Positions 23,440 to 35,300 are shown, counted from the stretch's first letter. The stretch: DNA of 64,000 bases from Maratus speciosus (GCA_963932465.1 OZ010787.1:11281284-11345283), one strand, 5' to 3'. The notes: generated by a model from the letters alone, not told the origin. Made by a program: numbers and translations.

Positions 23440-24490
23440 GAGGTTTTTGGATACACGTAATGTTTGGCACTAAACAATAAAGCATGATATTTAAGCATTG
23501 GAATAAAAGATTTTTTATGCCTGTTTTGATGTTTATGGATAAGACTGCTTTAGTATATTTTTTAAAATGGTCGTATTGACTTACATAATACTGGACTGAA
23601 TATTTTTTAAAAGAGATTAATAACCACTTTTTTACACTAAAATGTTTTAAAAACAATAAGAATATTTCTAATGCAGTCATTTACATATTCAGCATATTTT
23701 TAAGTTTACTTTTTTTCTATTTCCGAGGTCAATCTTTTCCTATGAAACATATGAAATCTAATTTGCTCATAGTCACAAAATACAATATCTACGCGAATAA
23801 AAAAATTAAATTAAATATGGCTTATCGTGGCTTATGGCAATAATGGACGAAAATTGAAAATCATGATTAAGTTAAGGAATATGTTTAAAAGAAAAAATAT
23901 ACATATTCCAGAGAACTCAAAATTTAGACGCTATCTTCATATTAAATAAAACAAAAGCAAATCACAGCGGATAAAAAAAATTACACATTCTTAACATTTA
24001 AATCATGCTTAGAACTTATTTAAAAAAGAAGTGAGTTTATAAGCATTGCGTTTAAATGGAAAGATTAAAAATATTTTAGAACAATAGCACTTTGCAAAAA
24101 TAGCAATAATTTAAGGAAAAACTACGGTTTTATATTTAAAACAAAAATTAAAATGAGATCAAACATTGTTAAGCATATAACTTCCATCTATTAAAATGTT
24201 ATTAATAAAACTTTAAAAGTAATATCTTTATAGGACATGCAATAAAAGCAAACAAGAATGGAATAAAATATTTTAGGTTATTTCTGTCAGTAATCTAATT
24301 TAAATTCGTATGTAACTTTAACTGAATTTTTCCTTAAAAGTTCAATTAGTGTTACAAACTATGAATTAAATAAATATTGCTAATAAAGTATTTTATTCCT
24401 GTCTTTACCACGCTTGTATCTATTTCCATTGCATGCCGTAACAGATGCGATTCTTTTAAAATGACCATGAAAGCAAAATAAAAAAACAAC
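23440..24490. other. AT-rich arm sequence, no feature recognised
   Basis: Mirror sequence lies at ~52570-53625. The frame 23348-23680 (-) and its mirror at 53393-53671 (+) are preserved only because the arms are duplicates. I see no protein motif in them. Confidence 0.4.
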
Positions 24491-24808
24491 CCACTACAAA
24501 AAATGAACATTCACTCCTATGAAAGAGTGACTACTAACTCCTACCAGGGGTGAAAAACTGCACTCCTTTAGCAAGAGTGAATAGTCACTCCTCCGAAAGA
24601 GTGATTATCCACCCCTGTTTAGAGTGAATATTCACTTTCAAAGAGTGACTATTCACTCTTTCAGAGAGTCAAAAATTTCACTTTGGCTCAGAGTGAATAG
24701 TCACTCTAAAGAGGTTGGGCATATTAGAGGTTGGGCATATAAAGAGGTTGGGCATACTATTCACTCCTCCGGAGTGAATAGTCACTCTTTTTTTATTTAG
24801 AGTGTAGT
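24491..24808. repeat. GAGTGA/TCACTC palindromic motif array (left arm)
   Basis: About 320 bp made of alternating GAGTGA and TCACTC words, often as the perfect palindrome-like gagtgaatagtcactc, plus three direct copies of agaggttgggcata. The ends CACTACAAAAAATGAAC and (complement) CTACACTCTAAATAAAAAA suggest inverted termini of a non-autonomous element. No family is recognised. Confidence 0.75.
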
Positions 24809-24809
24809 T

Positions 24810-27090
24810 TCTGATCTACATATCTGAATTGTTGAAATATTTTCAAAAGGCGACCAAAGAATCGAAAAACATATTTACATTATTGTAAATAATGTGTATG
24901 TTGTTTACAGTTGATTGCTACCTGATGACTAGTTTTAGGTTATTTTCAAGCTTCAAAAATCCTCTAAAACATCGAATTTTGTATAAAGTGCTGTATATTT
25001 ATAGAAAAATGGAAAAAATACTAAAATTTTAGGATCTTGATGAAAAAAAAATCTATATAAACCAGTTGAACCGTGTGAAGTCTTCTTCTCACTTCTCTGA
25101 GATTTTTGATACATTTTTCATTCCTTTTTAATTAACTGCATTTTTTAAGCGAACAACTAGTTTTAACTAGATTTTAATGCACTCTTTAAAGCCTGTTGAG
25201 AAATCTTTCTAATAAAATCTTATCCATCTTCTGTATTTTGTAGGTGCATAGAAAAAAAAGTGCATGTTGATATCAGAAATAATATTTATGAGAGTATTCA
25301 GTATAGTATTTAAAATTACGAATGCGTCAGAAGTAGAGATTTGAGATGACACTTAAGCCTGTTTTCTAATCTAAATTGGCTAATTTCTGACATATTCCTA
25401 AATCCATTTTTAGTTGAAAACGCATGAGACTGGTAAGTACTCTTATTCTGAAGCTATGAAATCGAATGTTTTTTATTTTTCAGTTTTCGATAAAGGCTTG
25501 AGATCTTTTAGCAAACCCTGTCAAAGCTAGTGTTTTGAATGGAATTTCAAGGCGCAACAACCTGATTAATACCATAATTAGATAAAAATCGTATATCACT
25601 CTAAATATAATTCATTTATTCAAAAAAGGAAAAACCCTATTTGATTACAGATAACTTCATTTGTCATGCCTACAATGTAATGCTTTTTTTGTCTAAAAAT
25701 GCGTCCATAAATGTGTCAAAGTTTCGCAGGGAGATTTTTTTTTTAAGTGTAGAAAACTTTTATATTTTACTAAACATTCTCAAACATTACTAAACATGAT
25801 GTGGAATCCGACGAAATTCGACGACATAAAAGGTTTTTTAAATGTTCTTTTCAATAATCCTTCTTTTCAAATTCATATCATCCGGGTGACAACCTTTATT
25901 TTAAGCTACTCAATGTTTATGTAAAAATGTATATATATTTTAAAATGATAATATAAAATTGGCAGATGAGGAAGTTTTTTTTAATGTTTTCATTATTTGT
26001 ATAGCTTCTTCATTCGTTTTCCATAATCGGGTTGATTGTCCCTTTTTCCACGTTCTGGAATTATTTTCCTCCTATAAAGTGACATAAATAATCGAGCATA
26101 TTCCGATGCAACTTATATTTTAACAAATTCAAATTAACTTTATAATAATGTTCAACATAAAATGAAAATCTGCCTTTTCGTGACAAATTTCAGCTTAGTG
26201 CCAAAGTGCTGTATTTTAAGAGCGGAATGATCTTTTAATTAATCGTCTCTCTTTCTTTCTGTTTCCTTTTTAATTTGGTCTCATTTATTATGTGATAACA
26301 TAGTTCTTAGTTACTTTTCATCATTGAAGAATAGCGATGCTCAGTGTTGAATTAAACTAAAAATATATATTTTTTATGCTTGAAAATTATTTAAAAATAA
26401 ATAAATTGAGCTGCAATTTCCAAATAAATTTTATTCAAAAGGACATTTTTTCAACTATTTATTGATATATTGAAGTTGAATTGTATAATTATGAAGTGGG
26501 ATTGTTGATATTGAAGTCCTTAATTTAGAAACGACATGAGAGTGTTAGAAAATTAAGTTATAGCGCCGCTGGTCGTTACCTCCATCATTATGCATGTCTA
26601 ACAATAACTGTGTATTTTGGGGCTTGTAAAAGTGCACTACTATTTTTTAGTCTGAACTGAAAATCTCCTAATAAATTCTTCTAATCTTAGTATAGGAGGA
26701 ATGAAGAGCCTATTCAAATTACGTCATTACACATAAATGTTGAAAAATATGCCAGTTTTCAGTTGAATGTCTTTTAAAATGACTCTATTTTCACAGCTGA
26801 AGACCGTTGTCTTTCTAAAAATTTGTCGTATAATTTTTGAGCTGCTGTAGTGAAAAATCTTGGAAAATGACGTAATTTTGATGCAGTTATAGGAAATGTA
26901 GCACTTTCGTGTTTCTTAATGGATGTTTTCTTTTGAAAATTATGTTAATTAATTTTTAGGGACCATGAACCTCTTTGATTGTCTTACACAATATGTTAAA
27001 ATAGAAACATATTTCCTTTGTAATGAAAAAATGACACTAAAATTTATAAAATAATTACATAGAATAAATAATTATACAATTGATAAAATA
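24810..27090. other. Arm sequence with decayed TTAA-MITE fragments
   Basis: Blocks at 25353-25560 (cttaagcctgttttctaatc, aacgcatgagactgg, ctgtcaaagctag) follow the order of the TTAA MITE family, but its far end is not clear. Mirror at 49970-52240. No gene is seen. Confidence 0.4.
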
Positions 27091-27920
27091 CAGTCGTCCC
27101 CGTTTAAACGAATATTGACAGTTCCACAAATAATATTCGATTAAGCGCGTATTTGATTAAACGGGGAATCAAAACTGTAACGTTTAATGCGTAGTAAAAA
27201 GTCAAAATAACCCTCTACGGTATATTTAATTAACAGCACAATAAATCGTTAATAGAATGACATAACATAAACTAACATAAATACAAATGCTAATATAAAG
27301 TAAATATACATATTAATTTAATATGTTAGTACATACAATTATATGGCTTACATCACACTTAATGCAGCTCGTTTGAATTTGGTAAAAACTTTGCTACTTC
27401 TAACTTACGTTATTAATACTGCCTTAAAAAATCGTTTAAAGGGCTTTGTTTAAGTGGAATTTTAAAGGAGTAAATATAGGATTATTTTTCGAATGAATGC
27501 AAAATATCACAACTACCATCTCGAGTCTCGAAGTGACGGTACATTGCCAAGTTAACAGCAAGAAGTGATGGTGGGGGGGGGGGGGGGGGAAATCATTTGA
27601 CCTGCCCATTATACACCAGCCGGCCGAAATTATTGCAGGAAGAACTGAAAATTTGTTTTCAGCTTAAAGGAACCGAAAATGACAAAAGATGGAAGGAAAT
27701 TCCAACTGAAACGTGCTTTCCGCGACTATTTTCAAACATCGGTCACTCACACACACACACACAGTTTTTATTCGATTAAGCGGGGACGTTCGTAAAAGGT
27801 ATTTGGTTTAAGCGGTGAAAAATAACATAGAACCAATAGGAATAAATTCGGTTCCGGAGTATTCTATTCGAATAAGCGGGGTATTCGATTATCCGTGACT
27901 TGGTTAAGTGGGGAGGACTG
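27091..27920. mobile_element. pogo-like non-autonomous element (left arm)
   Basis: Ends CAGTCGTCCCCGTTTAAACG and (complement) CAGTCCTCCCCACTTAACC bound 830 bp with TA on both sides. Repeated blocks such as cgattaagcg and cgaataagcgggg occur near both ends. A run of ~17 G lies at 27574-27590 and a short CA repeat at 27749. The mirror copy is 49130-49961. Confidence 0.8.
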
Positions 27921-28274
27921 TAATTACATTCTGGTGTCGTCACGGTAAATAAAAAATTAATTTTTATTGGCTTATAAAATCCACGTCTTTAACGATATTT
28001 ACAGAAATTTAACAAGTCACGTGTCTGAGTATCTCATTAATAGAAAATTAATTTTTATTGACTTATAAAGGAGACGTCTTTAAATATTTTTACAGAAATT
28101 TAAGAAGTCACTTGTCTGACTATCTCATTTCTTTTTTCTCTGCAGAAGTATGGATTGCCCCCCATTTTGAAGATGTTTTCTTAAAAACACTTAAAAAAGT
28201 AAAATGTAAAAAGTGAAATATTTTCAAAAACACGTAGTGTAAGGCTCATCTACAAATGAATAACTTTCACTTAA

Positions 28275-28690
28275 GACTGTTCTCAACTGCTCTGCTCAAC
28301 AAGCGAAAAATGTTTTGACACATTTACAGATTCATTTTTAACGGAAAGATATAAAATTGGAAAGCTTGACCATGGAAGCAATTTGGAATCGAACTGCGTT
28401 TTCCTTTTTTTGATCAATCAATAACCTATTGAGTTAGAAGCGATTCTGATCACGTGACAAAGACTTTTCTCCCTTTACTGACAGGATTTTCTTCTTTCGT
28501 TCGGAAGTGCGGTCCAAAGTGCAACTTTGACAGTATTTTCTGAAAGATCTATTGCGTTTACAAGAAAACAGAAAAAACAGCTCTATTACATAGTTTCGTA
28601 GTAACAACACCTTCTAGTTTCATGCGTTTCCGAACAAAAATGAATTAAAACTTATGTCAGGAAGTTGACCCTTTGGATTTGAGAACAGCC
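28275..28690. mobile_element. TTAA MITE, dimer unit 1 (left arm)
   Basis: Ends GACTGTTCTCAACTGCTC and (complement) GGCTGTTCTCAAATCC-type, flanked by TTAA at 28271-28274 and 28691-28694. The same ~400 bp family as 32497-32914. Its right TTAA is shared with the next copy, which lies in the opposite orientation. Confidence 0.8.
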
Positions 28691-28694
28691 TTAA

Positions 28695-29090
28695 GACTGT
28701 TCTCAAGTCCAAAGGGAAAACTTACTGACATAATTTTAATTCATTTTTGTCCGGAAATGCATGAAACTAGAAGGTTTCGAACTGTTTTTTCCGTTTTCTT
28801 TTAAACGCAATAGATCTTTCAGAAAATACTGTCAAAGTTGGCATTTTAAACTGAACTTCCGAACGAAAGAAGAAAATCCAGTCAGTAATGGGAGAAAAAG
28901 GCCGTGTCACGTGAACAAAACCGCTTATAAGTCGATAGCTAATTTATCGACCAAAAAATGGAAAACACAGTTCGATTCCAAATCCCCTCCATGGTCAGGC
29001 TTTCCAATTTTATATCTTTCGGTTAAAAAATGAATTTGAAAATGCGTCAAAACGTTTTTCACTTGTTGAGCAGAGCAGTTGAGAACAGCC
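28695..29090. mobile_element. TTAA MITE, dimer unit 2, inverted (left arm)
   Basis: Inverted relative to unit 1, with TTAA at 28691-28694 and 29091-29094. The frame 28761-29033 (+) and its opposite-strand partner are translations of this repeat, also seen at 42749-43030 and 48021-48293. The repeats of these frames reflect MITE copies, not a gene family. Confidence 0.8.
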
Positions 29091-29144
29091 TTAAAGCAAT
29101 ATGAAGTTTGATTCAATATAGAAAGCACAGGGAAAATTATTAAC

Positions 29145-29346
29145 ACTATTTCTACCGGTATCAAATGACACCTTTTAAAGTTTTTGATTTATGATTATTT
29201 TATTTGTAATTTTTAGATTAAAACAATTACAAGTCATTTTTAATACATTGAAGACTTGATTTAATACTTACTAGCTTTGAAAATTGGAAGCAAAATAAAC
29301 ATAAATCAAAATTTTGAACGGTGTCCTTTAACACCGGTAGAAATAG
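29145..29346. mobile_element. Short MITE with ~27 bp inverted ends (left arm)
   Basis: Ends CTATTTCTACCGGTATCAAA and (complement) CTATTTCTACCGGTGTTAAA bound 202 bp of AT-rich DNA with an inner block aaatcaaaa/tttttgattt. No clear target duplication. The mirror copy is 47708-47908. Confidence 0.65.
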
Positions 29347-29780
29347 CCTTGATTCAATCGTACATAACATGACCTTTTAAAAACTCACTGTTTTACTTAA
29401 AATGCGACTAAAATAATAAAATAGATTAAAAAGTGTAATAGATTAAAATATACACATTATTTAAAACTTCTAAATACTTTCGACCTGTATTTCCCTGAGG
29501 CCATCATCAGAGAGCATTTTAATAACCATTTGCTGTTCATTTTTACAAATACGTCACTTCGTTTTGAAATGGGAGAGCCAATAAATTTTAGAGTTGAAAG
29601 TAGAAGTAGCAGTCCCTTGGACTGAACTTAAGTAGAAATAAAATGTATAGTAACTGCAGTTCCATTTATTTTATTATATCACTTTGTTCTCCGGCATCAG
29701 TTTCATTTTAATGCGTAACAGGGCAGTGTTTCAGATTAAGTTTGCGTAGACAAAAATATTTAACTGCCGTACCATTAACT

Positions 29781-30130
29781 TTAATCCTTCACTTTGTTCA
29801 AGTTTTCAGGATTTATTTTCAGGATATTTAACCTTATATTAAGGATATTGTATGATAGGGTGTCGTTACATACTTGATTATTTTTACACATGATTTCTAT
29901 GGATTCTCTGATAGAGGATGCGTAGTAATTGGATGTTGGGCATATAATTTTTGCATGATCAAAATCAATTGTGATATTCTGATTGAAACTTAAACGTGAG
30001 AGAATTGTGAATTGGCGACAAAAGTTTATAATTATATAATGCTCTTGGATTCTTTCTTTGAGTTTTCTTTTCGTCATTACCACGTATTCCATTATTCTAC
30101 TGCTATCAATTCTAAAAGAAATCGCATATA
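29781..30130 (-). pseudogene. Penelope-like element remnant, GIY-YIG endonuclease C-terminus (left arm)
   Basis: The minus-strand frame 29781-30092 reads KRKLKERIQEH, then LSFNQNITIDFDHAKII and RESIEIMCKNN. This is the order of blocks I know from the C-terminal GIY-YIG endonuclease domain of Penelope-like retroelements (a target-nicking domain next to the reverse transcriptase). Upstream coding is cut by a hAT element at 30138. The mirror copy 46922-47271 keeps more upstream sequence. It is a fragment with no complete domain, so it should be inactive. The match is from pattern memory; a profile search would settle it. Confidence 0.65.
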
Positions 30131-30138
30131 CACTAGCT

Positions 30139-30652
30139 CAGGGTTGGCGAACCTTTAATAACCACGTGCCAATTTCTTTACAAAATTTTTTTACACGACC
30201 TTGACGTGCCAACAAATTTAGTATATTAAAAAATCTTTAAATAATAACATTAAGATAAAAAAAACAAAAACAAATGTGTAACATACAAGTGAGTTATTGC
30301 ACTATAATAATCATAAAAAATTAAATTCTAGAAATTATTAAAAAATATATGTGATTAATTGTGTTTTTGTATCCTGGAAAGAAAATAATTAATATCAGAT
30401 TCATACTCAGTTAATTTTAACAGAATGCAAACTGAACTGGATTTATATGACAACTGCTTTTTATTTGGTATTTTGTATTATTAATTTTAGAATCTAATCA
30501 CCTTGTGGACATAAAGAGTTGGAAAAAATATTAAAAGATCAAACGCCAGTTTCTTTAAATAGCTCTGAAATTAATTTCTAAGTTGATATAATTTTATCAT
30601 TGGTACATTTACTAATGTTGTAATTTTACTGTATTTTAGAAAGTCGCAATTA
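30139..30652. mobile_element. hAT element fragment A, one end only (left arm)
   Basis: The end CAGGGTTGGCGAACC follows the octamer CACTAGCT. The other end is missing because a deletion joins this element to the next one near 30652-30663. The complete copy is 46240-46913 in the right arm. Confidence 0.8.
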
Positions 30653-30662
30653 ATAACATTAA

Positions 30663-31286
30663 ATACAGATTATGATACATTTGCATCCCAGCATCAATTG
30701 AGTGGATATTTTCAAATTTTGGATTTATCTACTCCAAATTACGAAACAAACTGAACAAAAGGCATCAAATGTAATTTTTTGCTACTGCATGCTCCATGGG
30801 GAAAAAACCCCCTTAGAATTAAGACTAACATTAAAACAATATCAAAATATGTATATTATTTATAGGTTATTTCATACATTAAATTGTACAAGTATTTTCA
30901 CCATGTGCTTTAATTTTTAAAAATTAAAGTATTTAATAGTTTGATTCGTTTACATTTTCAATGTAGCGATACTTTTAATTATTTTTTATTCTTTATTTAT
31001 TAGAATTATTTTTTGTTTTCTAAGGAACTTGTTGAACCAATATCATGCTTTGAGTTTTGTACAGGGTATGTGGTTTTTAATGTCTAAAATTGTCTAAAAG
31101 TTTACTCAAAAGTCTAAAACTAAAAATTTTGTAAGATTGTAAATTTAATGATATTGTAAAAATCATTTTAAACAGTTTTAGGAGTCAATTTTAGGTTTTT
31201 AACAGTCGTCGTCAAAAACTGTGTAAAAAAGGGGGTTTTGACATGATGGTTAAAACCGCCACACTGTCAAAAACTTGCCAACCCTG
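30663..31286. mobile_element. hAT element fragment B, one end only (left arm)
   Basis: Ends at 31286 (complement CAGGGTTGGCAAG), followed by the octamer ATTGTTCA. The opposite end was lost in the same deletion. A short frame reading SQHQLSGYFQILDLSTPN survives near 30683-30755 and matches the end of the frame at 44866-45078. The complete copy is 44323-45887. Confidence 0.75.
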
Positions 31287-31335
31287 ATTGTTCATCACTA
31301 ATTTTATGTAAAACTGCAGCTTACTTACAGCTTAA

Positions 31336-31544
31336 CCCTTTCAAGGGCAAAGTAATTCCATTGCTAAAGTGTTGAAATTAATGAATGACACCGGAATTTG
31401 AAGACAAATTTATTTGTAAATAAGAAAAGCTATATTTCGCATATATAATAAACCGAAATTCTTTTTACCAAAATTCTGGTGTCATTGTGGCATTTGGGAA
31501 TTAAAATTAAGCGGTTTCATAAAAATACCACCGCCCCTGAAGGG
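31336..31544. mobile_element. piggyBac-like MITE (left arm)
   Basis: Starts CCCTTTCAAGGGCAAAG after TTAA at 31332-31335 and ends near ACCGCCCCTGAAGGG. The right TTAA is displaced by a few bases (agttaac). Related to 8452-8654 and 14796-15006; mirror at 44065-44273. Confidence 0.75.
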
Positions 31545-31951
31545 TAAGTTAACTACAACTTAAAATTTCACAGTAGACGAGCTTTAAAAGTATATTCAGA
31601 CTTATTTTAAAACATAAATCATGATGCTTGCAATCATAACTGTTGAGTGTTTTGTTTTCTAAAGATATTTTTTTTTTCTGTAAAAGAATTACATCTTGAG
31701 TTAAACGATTCTTTTCTCATGGATAACAATATCATGAATAATTTCATGAATAACTGAAATTTTTACGTCAGTATTTCTCAATCTTTTTTTAATAAAGGAC
31801 ATATTTTAGAGTTTTCTCACGTCGTCGTGACGTACTATCATTTGACACACAAAATATTTTAATATGTTCCATTAATACATGTATTTAATTTCCTATCGAC
31901 CATGACCCCTGGAAGCCAAAACCACCCTCAGTAAAAAACTTTATATATATA

Positions 31952-33240
31952 CAGGTTGAATCTAAACTCTTGGGCAAAACTTTAAGGGGTGATAATACAC
32001 ATTAAGACAAACAATATTAAATAGGAAACTAAGGGTTCCAAATGTCTTCCGAACGAGATGGGCGTGATTAAAGTTTATGGCCCAAATTTCAAATGATTAG
32101 AAAAAAACGGAGAAATTGGTGGATTCGTTTGAGGTTTTCGCTAAAACTATTCTTTATGTCAGTATTTTCTTGAAAATAAATTTTAAAGATAAGGTTCAAA
32201 AAATGCCGATAGAGGGCGCTTTAGACTTTGGAGTAACGAACAACTATTTTTTTACCGTTATTTTTTGTATCTCATTAAATGCTTTCAAAAGCTTAGACTT
32301 AAATTTTCAGCTCAAAATCTGAATCATTGGGAGTGGTTAAGTAGGGCAAACTGAACTCTGTTCAGGAGTTTAAATTTAAAATACTCCCCCCCCCCCCCCA
32401 ACCTTCCGAACGCAGTTCAGTTTGCGCTACTTAACCACTCCCAATGATTCAGATTTTGAGCTCAAAATTTAAGTCTAAGCTTTTGAAAGCATTTAATACT
32501 GTTCTCAAATCCAAAGCGTCAATTTTCGGACATAAGTTTTAATTCATTTTTATTCGGACACGCCTGAAACTAGAAGGTGTTGTTATTCAGAAACTATGTC
32601 ATCGAACTGTTTTTTCCGTTTTCTTGTAAACACAATAGATCTTTCAGAAAGTACTGTCAAAGTTGGCGTTTTGAACCGAACTTCCGAACGAAAGAAGAAA
32701 ATCCATCAATAAGGGGAGAAAAATGCCGTGTCACGTGATTAAAATCGCTTATAACTCAATAGCTAATTTATTGATTAAAAAATGGAAAGAACAGTTCGAT
32801 TCCAAATCGCTTCCGCGGTCAGGCTTTCCAATTTTATATCTTTCCGTTAAAAAATGAATGTATAAATGTGTCAAAACGTTTTGCGCTTCTTGAGCAGAGC
32901 AGTTGAGAACAGCCTTAATGAGATACAAAAAATAACAGTTAAAAATAGTCGTTCGTTACTCCAAAGTCTAAAGCGCCCTCTATCGGCATTTTTTGAACTT
33001 TATCTTTAAAATTTATTTTCAAGAAAATACTGACATAAAGAATAGTTTTAGCAAAAACTTCAAACGAATCCACCAATTTTTCCGTTTTTTCTAATCTTTT
33101 GAAATTTTGAGCCGTAAACTGTAATCGCGCCCATCTCCTTCGGAAGACGTTTGGAACCCTTAGTTTCCTATTTAATATTGTTTGTCTTAATGTGTACTAT
33201 CACCTCTTATAATTTTGCCCAAGTGTTTAGATTCACCCTG
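31952..33240. mobile_element. Mariner-like foldback element carrying a TTAA MITE (left arm)
   Basis: The same foldback family as 9766-10636: ends CAGGTTGAATCTAAACTC and (complement) CAGGGTGAATCTAAACAC, TA flanks, arms meeting at a C-run (32386-32399). It is longer by ~420 bp because a MITE sits in its second arm at 32497-32914. The frame 32116-32322 is a translation of the arm and recurs at 43285-43515. Confidence 0.85.
32497..32914. mobile_element. TTAA MITE inserted in the foldback (left arm)
   Basis: 418 bp flanked by TTAA (32493-32496, 32915-32918). The uninterrupted foldback at 9766-10636 has a single TTAA at the same place (catttaatgaaatac), so the empty site proves TTAA target duplication. 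The ends are TACTGTTCTCAAATCC and (complement) GGCTGTTCTCAACTGC. Confidence 0.9.
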
Positions 33241-33389
33241 TATATACATAACTTTTTTATGGACACGATAATTTCCATAATTCTGCATAAGCCTCTTCCA
33301 AACTGATACATAAAATCAAGGGGCAGAAAATCTCGGTCAAGTTCGTTAATGTTGCAAAATCGGACCAAGGTGGTGGAAATAGGGAGGTG

Positions 33390-33870
33390 TTTTGGGAAAA
33401 ACGAAAAAAACCCATAACTTCTTAATTATAATACGTATTGAGTCAGTTTAAAGTTATTAGTACTTTTAAAAACAAAGCCAAAAATTTAGGGATGACAAAT
33501 TTTTGATAAAATTAAAAATGGGCTAAAGGGGCGAAAAAAATTGAGTTTTGGGAAGAAAAAAATTCATAACTTCGTCAATTATTAAGATATCAAATCCAAT
33601 TAAATTAATTATAAATCTTCTTAATATTATCTACAACTTTTATACTGACAAGTTTTTGATAGGACCAATTCTTACAGAAAAAAAAATGGGGGGAGTTGAA
33701 GAAAAAAAATCCATAACTTCGTCAATTCACAAGGAATTTATGGATGGAATTTACAGCGCATGGAATTTATTATATATATTCTTAATACTATCTACAAGTT
33801 TTATATAGACAAGTTTTTGAGGGGACCCATCCTTACAGCAAAAACAAATTATAAATACATACAGGTTGAA
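33390..33870. repeat. Diverged tandem repeat, cataacttc units (left arm)
   Basis: About four units of 100-130 bp share aaaaaaattcataacttcgt and acaagtttttga(t/g)aggacc. Overlapping frames here (33548-33808, 33760-33969) follow the repeat period and have no recognised domain. Mirror at ~41725-42230. Confidence 0.6.
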
Positions 33871-33889
33871 GAAAAAAATATCGTATTAA

Positions 33890-34298
33890 GGATGTACTCA
33901 AATCCAAACTGCTTATTTTCTAACTCATTTTTTAATTCATTTTTGCTATCAAACGCATCCAGTTGGTAGGTTCTCTTAATCAGAAACTATATAATGTGCC
34001 ATAATGGTCGATTTTTTAATAGAGGCAAAATATATTTCAAAAAATGATGTCAAAATGGGCATTTTGAACCGAATTTCCCGAAGCGATTGGGTTGGAAACG
34101 AAAAATATGGTCCTTCTGAGAAAATAATTGTTTATAAGTTCTGATTAATTGAACAAAAAATAAAAATACAAGCCGCTTATAAATCTCTTCAAAAATCACG
34201 TCAGCAAGTGTCATATTTTTTCTTTTAAAAATGAATCTGAAAATGTGTCAGAAAATTTCGAGTTGTTGAGCATGGAAAAATATTTTTTGAAAACTGCC
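33890..34298. mobile_element. TTAA MITE, diverged copy (left arm)
   Basis: Left TTAA at 33886-33889 then GGATGTACTCAAATCC. The right end (complement GGCAGTTTTCAAAA) is followed by TTAC instead of TTAA. Mirror copy at 41301-41714. Confidence 0.65.
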
Positions 34299-34497
34299 TT
34301 ACCATGATTCTGATAAAACTAGCTCTTATATAAAAATGAAATTAAAAACTCGTCAAAAGCGGCAAGATAAAATTTTTAAAGAGGATTTATCTCTAATCAT
34401 GATTTAGTTTTTGTTGGTGAAATTAGTACTTAGCTTCGAAATCTACCTGCGCCTGTAGGCCGAGCCGGCAGGGATTTTTTGTTATTTTAGTTCATTT

Positions 34498-34830
34498 TTG
34501 TTTTTAACAATTTATCCACTGACGATGCATATAAGTATCATTAAAATAACTTGTTATAAAATTCATTTAATACATCGATTAGTAGTAATACAGTTTGGAA
34601 TAAGTTATAGATACATTATTTTATCTTGTTCTAAAAGCATTATGGGTTACACAAAACAAAAATATTTTTTAAAGGATGATTTGTTTTGCCTTTGCATCTT
34701 TTCAGCTTTCTTGGCGTTGGGGTTGGGGGGGGGGGGGGGGCGTGATATTTCAATCCGGATATATTTCTATTGTAAGAACGTTATATTTGTACATTTCCTA
34801 ATTCTACAAAATACTAAGAAAAAGATTTAA
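34498..34830. other. Open frame duplicated in both arms, not credible as a gene
   Basis: A 110-codon frame on the + strand, mirrored at 40799-41101 (-). The two copies fall out of frame with each other after a G/C-run at 34725-34740, so the frame is not conserved. No domain is recognised. Confidence 0.4.
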
Positions 34831-35059
34831 AATAACAGATTTGAGTGGGGTTATAAATATTGCAGAAAATTCTTATAAATTCAAGTTTAATTAATTCTTC
34901 TAAATCCTTCAATCCTTGTAAAATACTTCTAAAATTTACTAAATGATTATATCAATCTTCTAATGCAGTTTAAACAATTCACGAAAAATGCTTTAGAAGA
35001 TAAAATTTTCATGATTTCATAATTCACGTTAACTGATAAAATGCGCAATATATAAATAC

Positions 35060-35300
35060 TGCATTTCCTGTTTTAAACTGCGAGTGAAATTTTCTCTTAC
35101 AAAGTCCTTGGAAAAATATGACTGGATAGTGAAAATAAAGAATATTCTTTATGTTTTAATTGAAATCCATTCCGATTTACAGGAAATCGACTTGATCTAT
35201 CTGAGTACATTATATAAAAGTATAAAATATAAATTCTTAAAATTTTCTATAAAAGTTATATTTTTAAATAAAAAACAGATTTTTTATAAGGTATTTTTTT
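35060..35300. repeat. Direct repeat copy 1 flanking the GC-rich hAT (left arm)
   Basis: The block containing acaaagtccttggaaaaa, ctggatagt and gatctatctgagtacatt recurs at 37165-37408, ~2.1 kb away in the same orientation. The two copies differ by several substitutions and small indels. Mirror copies are at ~40310-40540 and 38170-38410. Confidence 0.8.

Noticed and set aside
24491..24808. CRISPR-like array of short repeats
   Set aside because: The words alternate orientation with irregular spacing, there are no unique spacers of constant length, and the sequence is eukaryotic.
28761..29033. Apparent protein family, with near-identical frames at 28761-29033, 42749-43030 and 48021-48293
   Set aside because: These frames are translations of the TTAA MITE. 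Their similarity comes from repeat copies and from the mirrored arms, not from selection on a protein.
32116..32322. Frame shared with 43285-43515
   Set aside because: It is part of the mariner foldback arm, present also in the copy at 9766-10636 where it is broken.
34498..34830. Frame preserved in both palindrome arms
   Set aside because: The two copies go out of register after a G/C-run and have no recognisable domain. Duplication alone explains the preservation.
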